DNA from: an uncultured Collinsella sp.
GTDB lineage: Bacteria > Actinomycetota > Coriobacteriia > Coriobacteriales > Coriobacteriaceae
Direction of reading: 5' to 3'
Assembly: GCA_902492545.1 (NCBI GenBank)
Contig: CABULX010000046.1
Span: forward strand, 1 to 16,903
Length of the DNA: 16,903 nt
A model generated the notes under the pieces. That model had not been told where the DNA came from, ran no database searches, and saw only the letters and a list, made by a program, of their open reading frames with translations. Positions 8,860 through 14,980 of the stretch are shown here, in pieces. The translations under genes and the position numbers were made by a program. How positions within the stretch are numbered: position 1 is the first letter of the stretch; every line of letters starts with the position of its first letter.

Positions 8860-9549
8860 ATGTCCCATACCGCCGCTCCCAAGGTTGCTTTTATTTTCGA
8901 TTGCGACGGCACACTGGTTAATAGCACCCCCGTTTGGGCCTATGCTCAGCCCGAATTATTGCACCGCCACGGAGTTGACGTGACGGTCGATGATTTTGCA
9001 CAGTTTGAGCATTTGTCGCTCGAGGACGAGTGCCAGGCCTACCACGACATCTGGGGCATTGGCGAAAATGGCGAAGAGCTCTACCGCGAGCTGAGCGATA
9101 TCCTGATTGATGGCTACTCCAAGGTGCCGCCGCGCGAGGGCCTGCTTGCATTTTTGGAGCAGGCGAAGGCAGCGGGCATCGCTATGGGCGTGGCCACGTC
9201 CACGCCGGCCGAGCTGGTGCAGTCTGCGCTCGCCGGTGCCGGGCTCGACGCTTACATGGAGTTTGTTACCACGACGGGCGAGGCAGGACGCTCCAAACAG
9301 TTCCCCGATGTGTACGAGCTGGCGCTGCGCCGCCTTGAGGAGCGCCATGGGTGCAAGTTTGAGCGCGCGTGGGTGTTTGAGGACGCAGTCTTTGGCCTTA
9401 AGAGCTCTGGCACCGCAGGCTTTAAGCGCGTGGGCATCTATGACCCGCACGGCCGCATGAAGCGCGAAGACGTGCGCGCCAACTGCGATATCTTTATCGA
9501 CAGCTACGAGGAGCTGGAACTGGCCCGCGTGCTTTCGTTTGAGGGCTAG
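8860..9549 (+). CDS. HAD-superfamily hydrolase, beta-phosphoglucomutase-like subfamily
   Basis: This 229-residue cytoplasmic protein is a haloacid-dehalogenase-fold phosphatase or phosphomutase. Motif I is FDCDGTLVNS with nucleophile D14 and acid/base D16; motif II is around VATSTP, motif III is the lysine in GRSKQFPD, and motif IV is FEDAVFGL. The region between motifs I and II is a helical cap as in the beta-phosphoglucomutase group. The ATG at 8860 has GAAAGG 7 nt upstream; the in-frame TTG at 8839 would add seven residues with no good ribosome binding site. Substrate cannot be assigned. Standing divergent to the glycogen operon across a shared operator cluster hints at sugar-phosphate chemistry, but the downstream partner is a thiamine gene, so this is weak. 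Nine nt separate it from that gene. Confidence 0.88.
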   Translation: MSHTAAPKVAFIFDCDGTLVNSTPVWAYAQPELLHRHGVDVTVDDFAQFEHLSLEDECQAYHDIWGIGENGEELYRELSDILIDGYSKVPPREGLLAFLEQAKAAGIAMGVATSTPAELVQSALAGAGLDAYMEFVTTTGEAGRSKQFPDVYELALRRLEERHGCKFERAWVFEDAVFGLKSSGTAGFKRVGIYDPHGRMKREDVRANCDIFIDSYEELELARVLSFEG

Positions 9550-9558
9550 GCGAGGGCC

Positions 9559-10239
9559 GTGGCTTGCAAAGTACTTGTAGTCTGCGGCTCGCCCGTGGTG
9601 GCGAGCGCGGATTTGTTGCGTAGGCTAGCGGGGGCGTGCGACCACGTTGTCGCCGTGGACCGCGGGCTCGACGCTCTGCTGGGTGCGGGACTGGGCTGCA
9701 ACGTGTATGTGGGGGATGCCGACACGGTGAGCGACGCGGGCCGCGCGTTGGTCGATGCCGCCACTGACTTTGAAGTTGAGCGCCACGATCCGTACAAGGA
9801 CTATACCGATCTGGCGCTGGCGCTCTGTTCCGTCCGCCGCCGCTGGCCGGGTGCCGAAGTGGTTGCGACCTGCGCCACCGGCGGTCGCCCGGACATGGCC
9901 CTGTCTGTGTTAGGTCTGCTGGCAGGCTATGCGGACGCCCCCGTCTGGATCGATGAAGACGAAGTGACGGCCAGAATCCTGCGCCAGAACGAGACCTGGA
10001 CCATCGAGGGCGCCGAGGGCAAAACCTTCTCCATCATCGCCATTGCCCCTGGGACGGTGGTAAGTGAACATGGCTTGGAGTGGGAACTAGATCACGCCCC
10101 GCTGGGCCTGCTAGCCGACACGGGCATCAGCAACGTCGTCAGGTCAACAGCCACGATCCAAGTCCATCAAGGCGTCGCAATCGGTTATTTGCTGCATCAG
10201 GGTTTTATCGGGACGGCGGATAAAAATAATCGCTCGTAG
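9559..10239 (+). CDS. Thiamine pyrophosphokinase
   Basis: The protein (226 residues) is predicted to transfer pyrophosphate from ATP to thiamine, giving thiamine diphosphate. Family blocks are in order: AVDRGLDALLGAGL, the aspartate motif YVGDADT (usually GDxDS), DPYKDYTDLALAL (family KDxTDxxxAL), and GGRPDMALSVLG (family GGRxDH). The C-terminal half is a beta-rich thiamine-binding domain with a typical SNVV ending block. The GDADT and PDM variants are small departures from the usual residues. It starts with GTG at 9559, preceded at short spacing by GAGGG; a later start would remove the first beta strand. It probably forms an operon with the HAD gene 9 nt upstream. The stop codon lies in the loop of a long hairpin. 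Confidence 0.88.
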   Translation: MACKVLVVCGSPVVASADLLRRLAGACDHVVAVDRGLDALLGAGLGCNVYVGDADTVSDAGRALVDAATDFEVERHDPYKDYTDLALALCSVRRRWPGAEVVATCATGGRPDMALSVLGLLAGYADAPVWIDEDEVTARILRQNETWTIEGAEGKTFSIIAIAPGTVVSEHGLEWELDHAPLGLLADTGISNVVRSTATIQVHQGVAIGYLLHQGFIGTADKNNRS

Positions 10240-10262
10240 AGTGATTATTTTTGCCCCGTCCC
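10210..10262. terminator. Long hairpin over the thiamine pyrophosphokinase stop codon, probable terminator
   Basis: Arms 10222-10235 and 10239-10252 (14 nt, one G-U wobble) enclose a 3-nt loop, and outer arms GGGACGG (10210-10216) / CCGTCCC (10256-10262) extend the helix. The inner stem is A/T-rich at its base, so a U-run (ATTTTT) follows the G/C core in both directions, suggesting a bidirectional terminator. The stop codon TAG (10237-10239) starts in the loop, so translating ribosomes would cover the left arm. Confidence 0.7.
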
Positions 10263-10303
10263 AGGAAAACCCGTAAGGCGGAAAATCAATCCAAAATTCC
10301 CCC

Positions 10304-10332
10304 TTGCATCCCCGTAAACATTCCCCTATAGT
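10304..10332 (+). promoter_or_regulatory. Promoter of the tRNA-Ala gene
   Basis: TTGCAT (10304-10309) and TATAGT (10327-10332) are separated by the optimal 17 bp, matching four and five of six consensus bases. The expected start lies about 7 nt before the mature tRNA 5' end. Confidence 0.75.
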
Positions 10333-10345
10333 ACTACCTCGTCAC

Positions 10346-10421
10346 GGGGGCGTAGCTCAGCTGGGAGAGCGCTTGACTGGCAGTCAAGAGGTCAGGGGTT
10401 CGATCCCCCTCGTCTCCACCA
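10346..10421 (+). tRNA. tRNA-Ala (anticodon GGC)
   Basis: The 76-nt sequence folds into a full cloverleaf: acceptor GGGGGCG/CGTCTCC, D stem GCTC/GAGC, anticodon stem CTTGA/TCAAG with loop CTGGCAG, and T stem AGGGG/CCCCT with loop TTCGATC. The anticodon GGC (10379-10381) reads GCC and GCU alanine codons. The G3-U70 acceptor wobble, the alanine identity element, is present. CCA is encoded (10419-10421). Confidence 0.98.
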
Positions 10422-10431
10422 TCGTGAATGC

Positions 10432-10462
10432 AAAGGCTTTCGGAATCCCGAAGGCCTTTTTT
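10432..10462 (+). terminator. Intrinsic terminator of the tRNA-Ala gene
   Basis: An 11-bp stem (AAGGCTTTCGG with CCGAAGGCCTT, one G-U wobble) has a 4-nt loop and runs into TTTTTT. It begins 10 nt after the tRNA CCA end. Confidence 0.9.
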
Positions 10463-10730
10463 CATGCCCAAAACACCACGTGCCACAAACGCCACCCACA
10501 CCAACAAAAAGTTGCACAATTTATTTCCCATGTCTGTACATAGTTTGTTAGACAAACGCGATTATCAGTGTAGATCGCCGTTCCATTTGGGCTTCAGGAA
10601 CGCCCCTAATCACCGCCACTACCTCAATAACCTGCATCAATGTGAACAACATCGCAAAACAGCCCCCTTGAACACGCTAAATGAACGAAATGTGTCCGGT
10701 ACTGCCCAAATCAGTTTCGCTAACAGCTTG

Positions 10731-10739
10731 TGCTAGGAT
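10731..10739 (+). promoter_or_regulatory. Possible extended -10 promoter element for the polysaccharide operon
   Basis: TGC followed by TAGGAT resembles an extended -10 box (TGnTATAAT). No good -35 box stands 16-18 nt upstream. If used, transcription would begin near 10746, leaving a leader of about 450 nt. Confidence 0.3.
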
Positions 10740-10871
10740 ACCTAACGTTACATGATTTCAACTGTGCTCGCGGCTTCAGTAAGCCACAAAGCGCAGGGTC
10801 GATCAGCATCCGGCCGTAACGGCGGTGCCAGAAACACCACGAGCTCCAATAAAGAAGTCATGCGACGTTAT

Positions 10872-10906
10872 TTAATTGCATTGCGCTAATTGCATGATGC
10901 AATTAA
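10872..10906. repeat. Overlapping TAATTGCAT palindromes
   Basis: TAATTGCAT occurs at 10873-10881 and 10887-10895, and its reverse complement ATGCAATTA at 10897-10905. The second and third form a near-perfect palindrome with one central base; the first and third form a 10-bp-armed inverted repeat (10872-10881 with 10897-10906). This could be an operator for a dimeric regulator or a pair of alternative RNA hairpins. Confidence 0.6.
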
Positions 10907-10945
10907 TAGTTTGTATGCCAATGCGAAGCAGTCCTTCAGCTGTTT

Positions 10946-10987
10946 GCGTGCGGTCCAGTTTTGAAATCACTTGACCGGCTCGCACGC
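10946..10987 (+). promoter_or_regulatory. Leader stem-loop 1
   Basis: GCGTGCG (10946-10952) pairs with CGCACGC (10981-10987); GTC (10953-10955) and GAC (10973-10975) can extend the stem with a 5-nt bulge. Its right arm overlaps the base of stem-loop 2 by two bases, so the full forms of the two compete. Confidence 0.5.
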
Positions 10988-11047
10988 AGCCAGCTGAGGT
11001 TGCAGGCATTTGTTGCAATACGTGCCTGTAGCCTCAGCGCTGCTTTT
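10986..11047 (+). terminator. Leader stem-loop 2, terminator-like, possible antitermination target
   Basis: A 16-bp helix (10994-11009 region: 10993-11008 with 11023-11038, two G-U wobbles) has a 14-nt loop. It is extended below a 2-nt bulge by GCAGC (10986-10990) with GCTGC (11039-11043), and is followed at once by TTTT (11044-11047). The long stem plus short U-run fits an intrinsic terminator. It stands about 150 nt before a gene for a NusG-like antiterminator, so it is a candidate for conditional read-through. Exact left-arm limits may be off by one base. Confidence 0.6.
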
Positions 11048-11093
11048 ATACATACCGTTCACGGTGGGGCAGAGCCACGTGCTTGTCTGACTG

Positions 11094-11166
11094 GGCTCAG
11101 GGTTTGAATATGGAGCGCCTTCGCGCACAAGCGCCCTGGCGAAGCCATACCCAAACCCCGTGAGCC
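11094..11166 (+). promoter_or_regulatory. Leader stem-loop 3, next to the NusG-paralogue ribosome binding site
   Basis: Nested arms are GGCTCA/TGAGCC (11094-11099, 11161-11166), GGGTTTG/CAAACCC (11100-11106, 11152-11158), TATGG/CCATA, and CTTCGC/GCGAAG, separated by small bulges. It ends 14 nt before the AAGGGGG ribosome binding site. It resembles a protein-binding or translation-controlling hairpin; the function is inferred. Confidence 0.55.
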
Positions 11167-11195
11167 ACGCGTAAGACAGCAAGGGGGTGGTGCTC

Positions 11196-11741
11196 GTGTG
11201 GTATGTGATCCAGGTCATTAACGGTCGCGAAGATGCAATGCGCGAGCGCATCGAGCGCATGGTGCCGGAGAGCTCCATGCAAGAGCTCTTTTATCCCCAA
11301 TACCAAACCGAGATCAAGGTGCACGGCGAATGGGTCAGCACGACCAAGCCTCTGTTCCCCGGTTATCTCATCTGCGATACGGCAGATCCCCGAGCCGTGC
11401 AACAGTATCTGCTACGCATGGACGACTTTGCGCTGGTGCTATCCCAGGACGGTCAGTTTGTGCCGCTGGCAAAAGAAGAGACTCAGCTCATTGGCAGTTT
11501 CACTAACAGGGGAGACCGCGTGGTGCCCATGAGCGAGGCCCTAAAAGACGGCGACCAGGTCGTAGTGACGGCTGGTCCGCTGTTGGGCCACGAAGGCCTG
11601 ATCAAAACCATTAACAGACGCAAAAGCACTGCTTATTTGGAGCTTGACCTGTGTGGCCGACGCGTAACCACCCGCGTTGGCCTTGCGGTGCTTTCAAAAG
11701 AGCAGCGCGTTATGCGCAATCACAGAAGAGCGATTTCCTAG
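11196..11741 (+). CDS. NusG paralogue, operon-specific antiterminator (LoaP/RfaH type)
   Basis: This 181-residue protein has the two-domain NusG layout. The NGN domain begins MWYVIQV, contains the PLFPGYL motif around residue 50 and binds RNA polymerase. A C-terminal KOW domain (DGDQVVVTAGPLLGHEGLI and on) follows. Housekeeping nusG normally sits beside secE and ribosomal protein genes; here the gene leads a polysaccharide operon, the usual position of specialised paralogues such as LoaP and RfaH, which let polymerase ignore terminators across long operons. I chose GTG at 11196 because AAGGGGG ends 8 nt upstream and NusG proteins start MWYV; two in-frame GTGs at 11187 and 11190 overlap that ribosome binding site. 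The next gene starts 65 nt later. Whether it is a true LoaP orthologue cannot be settled by eye. Confidence 0.9.
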   Translation: MWYVIQVINGREDAMRERIERMVPESSMQELFYPQYQTEIKVHGEWVSTTKPLFPGYLICDTADPRAVQQYLLRMDDFALVLSQDGQFVPLAKEETQLIGSFTNRGDRVVPMSEALKDGDQVVVTAGPLLGHEGLIKTINRRKSTAYLELDLCGRRVTTRVGLAVLSKEQRVMRNHRRAIS

Positions 11742-11806
11742 CTGCAAGCTCGCAAGCGGACGAGCGAAGGCAAAAAGTATCGGGGGAGGGACTCTTGGAG
11801 CCTACG

Positions 11807-12589
11807 ATGATGACCATGGCACAGGGCGCGCGGGAGACGCGCACGGCCGCCACGGCGAATTCCGTCACTGCCGCAGCCGGTGCTGCGGGGGATTACCTTA
11901 CAAACGAAGAAGCGTACAAGATGCTGCGCGGTGCCAACTCCGGCGTGAAGCCCGAGCTTGGGCACAGGCTCTACCGCGTTGTTAAGCGTACGGTGGACAT
12001 TGTCGCCGCCGGCGGAGCCCTGGTGTTGCTCTTTATTCCCGGGGTAATTCTGAGCGTGGTCATTTGCATAAAGAGCCCGGGCGCCAGCCCCCTATATTCA
12101 CAGTGGCGCGTGGGCCGCGTGCGCAAAGACGGCACGTTCTACCTGTTTAAGATCTACAAGTTCCGCAGCATGGTTCCCAACGCAGACCAAATGCTCAAGG
12201 ACTTGCAGGCCCAAAACGAGGCCACTGGCCCCATGTTTAAAATGAAGCACGACCCGCGCATTATTCCCGGTGTGGGTAACTTCATTCGCAAGCACAGCAT
12301 CGACGAGCTGCCCCAGCTCATCAACGTGTTCTTGGGCCAAATGAACCTCATTGGCCCGCGCCCCGGCCTGCCGCGCGAGGTTGCCCTGTACAGCGAGCAC
12401 GACATGAAGCGCCTGGCGGTAAAACCCGGCTGCAGCGGTCCTTGGCAGGTAATGGGCCGCAGCTACCTGGGCTTCAACGAAATGGTTGAGCTGGATCTTC
12501 GCTATATAGAGAATCGCAGCCTGCGCCAGGACCTGCGGTTGATATTCGGCACGCTGAAGACGATGTTCTCTGGGGAAGGTGCCGTGTAG
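11807..12589 (+). CDS. Undecaprenyl-phosphate sugar-1-phosphate transferase (initiating enzyme)
   Basis: This bacterial sugar transferase family member (260 residues) moves a sugar-1-phosphate from a nucleotide sugar to undecaprenyl phosphate, starting the lipid-linked repeat unit at the inner membrane face. It is the short form: a low-complexity Ala/Thr-rich N-terminus (1-50), one membrane segment or re-entrant helix (64-89), then the catalytic domain. Motifs are KFRSM (118-122), the acidic pair in SIDELPQ (D166, E167), NLIGPRPGLPRE (180-191), and the WQVMGRS block. The start is either ATG 11807, with TTGGAG 6 nt upstream, or TTG 11795, with GGAGGG upstream. It is followed after one base by a glycosyltransferase, so the pair is translationally coupled. 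The sugar (glucose, galactose or an amino sugar) cannot be read from sequence. Confidence 0.93.
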   Translation: MMTMAQGARETRTAATANSVTAAAGAAGDYLTNEEAYKMLRGANSGVKPELGHRLYRVVKRTVDIVAAGGALVLLFIPGVILSVVICIKSPGASPLYSQWRVGRVRKDGTFYLFKIYKFRSMVPNADQMLKDLQAQNEATGPMFKMKHDPRIIPGVGNFIRKHSIDELPQLINVFLGQMNLIGPRPGLPREVALYSEHDMKRLAVKPGCSGPWQVMGRSYLGFNEMVELDLRYIENRSLRQDLRLIFGTLKTMFSGEGAV

Positions 12590-12590
12590 C

Positions 12591-13694
12591 ATGCGCATCG
12601 CCATGATAGGCCAAAAGAGAACGGGTTCGCGCGAGGGCGGCGTAGAAGTGGTGGTAGGCGAGCTTGCTCGCCGTATGGCAGACCTTGGTCACCAAGTAAC
12701 CTGCTACGACCGTATGGGCGAAGGAGCTCCTTCCGAGCCCTACGAGAAGGATGGCTACCGCATCGTTCCCGTAAAGGCTCTGGACATCAAGGGGCTCTCT
12801 GCGCTCACGAGCAGCTTTGCCGCAACAAGGGCCGCCATCAAAGACGGGGCAGACGTAATTCACTATCACGCAGAGGGGCCGTGTGTCCCCCTTCGTTTTG
12901 CGCGTTCCGCGGACATCAGGACCGTGGCAACGATCCACGGCCTGGACTGGCAGCGTGCAAAATGGGGCGGCTTGGCTTCCAAGTACATCAAGTTCGGCGA
13001 GGCGACGGCGGCCAAGTGCGCGGATGCGCTCATCGTGCTTTCCCGGGGCAATCAGGAGTACTTCAAGGAGGCTTACGGCCGCGAGGCTACGCTCATTCCC
13101 AACGGCATCACTCCCGAGGCGGATCTTCCCGCGAAGGAGATCTCCGAGCGCTTGGGGCTCACCCAGGGCTCCTATGTCCTCTACCTCGGTCGCATTGTGC
13201 CCGAGAAGCGACCGGAACTGTTGGTGGAGGCGTACAAGCAGGTAAAGACGGATAAGCGCCTGGTTATCGCGGGCGACTCCTCCGATACGGACGACTACGC
13301 CGTGGCGCTCAAAGAGGCTGCCGCGTCCGACCCCCGCGCGCTCTTTACCGGCCACGTTGAGGGCAACCTGCTCTCCGAGCTGTACTCCAACGCGTATTGC
13401 TACGCGCTCCCCTCCGACGTTGAGGGCCTGCCCATGAGCTTGCTGGAGGCCATGTCTCACGGTGCGGCATGCGTTACCTCGGATATTCCCGAGTGCGCGG
13501 ATGTTCTGCAGGGTTGCGGGCTCACGTTCCCACACGGAGACGCGGGGGCGCTGCGCGACGTGCTTGAAGGCCTGATAGCGGATTCTGCCCAAGCGGAGAG
13601 GCTGGGCGCCATGGCACGTGACCGCGCGATTAATGGCTATGACTGGAACAGCGTCGTCCAAAGGACGCTTGCTTTGTATGAGGGTGTTGCGTAA
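12591..13694 (+). CDS. Glycosyltransferase, GT4-like (GT-B fold)
   Basis: At 367 residues this is a normal-length retaining GT-B enzyme that would add the next sugar to the lipid-linked acceptor at the cytoplasmic membrane face. The N-terminal domain opens MRIAMIGQKRTGSREGGVEVVV, with the glycine-rich acceptor loop typical of this family. The C-terminal donor domain shows YLGRIVPEKRPELL and the EX7E motif (E278 to E286 in EGLPMSLLEAMSHG). The ATG at 12591 is one base after the upstream stop, with GGGGAAGG inside that gene's end as ribosome binding site. Its stop TAA overlaps the next ATG by one base. The sequence style recalls capsule rhamnosyl- or glucosyltransferases near the initiating transferase, but donor and linkage are unknown. 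Confidence 0.9.
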   Translation: MRIAMIGQKRTGSREGGVEVVVGELARRMADLGHQVTCYDRMGEGAPSEPYEKDGYRIVPVKALDIKGLSALTSSFAATRAAIKDGADVIHYHAEGPCVPLRFARSADIRTVATIHGLDWQRAKWGGLASKYIKFGEATAAKCADALIVLSRGNQEYFKEAYGREATLIPNGITPEADLPAKEISERLGLTQGSYVLYLGRIVPEKRPELLVEAYKQVKTDKRLVIAGDSSDTDDYAVALKEAAASDPRALFTGHVEGNLLSELYSNAYCYALPSDVEGLPMSLLEAMSHGAACVTSDIPECADVLQGCGLTFPHGDAGALRDVLEGLIADSAQAERLGAMARDRAINGYDWNSVVQRTLALYEGVA

Positions 13695-14977
13695 TGAAGA
13701 TCCTTCTTGTAGATAAGTTTCATTGGCGCAAGGGTGGAAGCGAGACGTACTACTTTGCTCTTGCCGATGGTCTTCGCGCTCTTGGGCATGAAGTTGCCTT
13801 CTTCAGCATGGAGGATGAGCGTAATGAGCCGACTGAGTGGTCGCGTTACTTTGTAACGAATCGCGACTATAACGGACCGAGCTCTATTGTCGATAAGGCG
13901 AAGGCCGCGCAGGCACTTGTGTATTCCAAAGAGGCGCGCGAGAAGTTCGATGCGCTGTGCCGTGAATTCCAGCCCGATGTAATCCATCTCAATCTCACTC
14001 ATAGGCAGATTACGTTTTCCATCTTGGACGCTCCTTGGCTAAAGCAGCATCCAACGCCGGTTGTGTATACCTCGCACGACTTGATTCTTGCTTGCCCGAG
14101 CTATCTTATGCTTGATTCCGAGGGCAACGTTTGCGATTCGTGTCTCGGGGGTCATTTTGGCAATTGCCTTAAGAAGAAGTGCGTAAAGGGTTCGATCGCA
14201 AAAAGCGCGTTAGCGGTGGCTGAGGCGGAGTGGCTTAAACGGCACAAAACCTATTCACGTCTCGATCGCATCATCTGCCCGAGTGAGTTCATGCGGAACA
14301 AGTTTATTGAAGCGGGGCTTCCCGAGCGTCAGCTTGTCCTCATGCGGAATTTCCTGAATCCCGATTCGATGTCACGGGAAGTTGCCAACCAAAATAATGA
14401 AGATCCCTACATGCTGTATCTGGGACGCCTTTCTCGCGAGAAAGGCGTGTTAACGCTCGTGCATGCTTTTGAGAAGGCGGCACCGGTGATCCCTGATTGG
14501 CGTCTTGTTATTGCAGGCGATGGCCCTGAATGTGATGCTGTGAAGGTCAAAGTTTCCGCAATGCCAAACGAAATAAGCTCGAGGATTGAGCTGGTTGGAT
14601 ATAAAACCGGTGACGCCCTGCGCGGACTTGTGAATCGAGCCACTCTGGCGGCTGCGCCGTCAGAGTGGCTCGAGAACGCGCCATATGCGGTTCTCGAGGC
14701 ACTCGCCGCGGGCAAGCCCGTTATCGGTACGAACATGGGCGGAATACCCGAGCTGGTACGTGAGGGTGAAACGGGCTTCCTGGCTGAAGCCCACGATGAG
14801 GCAGGACTCGCAGATGCAATCCGTAGGGGTGCGGCGGTGGCCGCCGATCCTGCGGCTTACGCCGCGATGAGCGCGCATTGCCGTTCATTCGTGGCAGAGA
14901 ACTGTAATCAAGAGAAATACATCCGGAATCTCGTCTCCCTGTATCAAGAACTAATTGACCGGAAGGTGGTGGCCTAA
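13694..14977 (+). CDS. Glycosyltransferase, GT4-like, with cysteine-rich insert
   Basis: This 427-residue GT-B glycosyltransferase starts MKILLVDKFHWRKGGSE, with the GGSE loop. In the donor domain it has YLGRLSREKGVLTLV and an EX7E motif (E327 to E335 in LENAPYAVLEALAAGKP). Between the two domains lies a cysteine group, C134, C147, C150, C158 and C163 (NVCDSC, then NCLKKKC), that could bind a metal or form a small fold. It starts with ATG overlapping the previous stop by one base. Codon use differs from its neighbours: GAT, CTT, GTT, TTT and GCT are frequent, while flanking genes favour C-ending codons, suggesting separate acquisition. Donor sugar is unknown. Confidence 0.9.
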   Translation: MKILLVDKFHWRKGGSETYYFALADGLRALGHEVAFFSMEDERNEPTEWSRYFVTNRDYNGPSSIVDKAKAAQALVYSKEAREKFDALCREFQPDVIHLNLTHRQITFSILDAPWLKQHPTPVVYTSHDLILACPSYLMLDSEGNVCDSCLGGHFGNCLKKKCVKGSIAKSALAVAEAEWLKRHKTYSRLDRIICPSEFMRNKFIEAGLPERQLVLMRNFLNPDSMSREVANQNNEDPYMLYLGRLSREKGVLTLVHAFEKAAPVIPDWRLVIAGDGPECDAVKVKVSAMPNEISSRIELVGYKTGDALRGLVNRATLAAAPSEWLENAPYAVLEALAAGKPVIGTNMGGIPELVREGETGFLAEAHDEAGLADAIRRGAAVAADPAAYAAMSAHCRSFVAENCNQEKYIRNLVSLYQELIDRKVVA

Positions 14978-14980
14978 CCC

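Larger units (their letters stand above)
10463..11195 (+). other. Non-coding stretch and structured leader before the polysaccharide operon
   Basis: No open frame in these 733 bases has both a plausible start and protein-like sequence. The first half is more A/T-rich than the genes. It includes a small palindrome GTTTGT-TAG-ACAAAC (10543-10557) and a possible promoter near 10731-10739. The stretch 10770-10840 has several short hairpins (for example GGCTT/AAGCC at 10772-10785). A repeated palindrome lies at 10872-10906. Three larger stem-loops fill 10946-11166. I read 10740-11195 as a probable long 5' leader RNA of the downstream operon. Confidence 0.6.

Noticed and set aside
8839..8860. Earlier TTG start for the HAD gene
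   Set aside because: It lacks a good ribosome binding site, while ATG at 8860 has GAAAGG at proper spacing and gives the normal N-terminus.
10428..10736. Plus-strand 102-codon frame after the tRNA
   Set aside because: It starts within the tRNA terminator, has no good ribosome binding site and no protein-like pattern.
10821..10829. GGCGGTGCC as an ops element of the RfaH type (GGCGGTAGC)
   Set aside because: Only a partial match, in a different phylum, and short enough to occur by chance.
10967..11278. Minus-strand frame with WLCP and YCNKC, resembling a small zinc ribbon
   Set aside because: Only part of a zinc-ribbon pattern is present, its start lies inside the NusG-paralogue gene, and the DNA folds as strong plus-strand leader hairpins instead.
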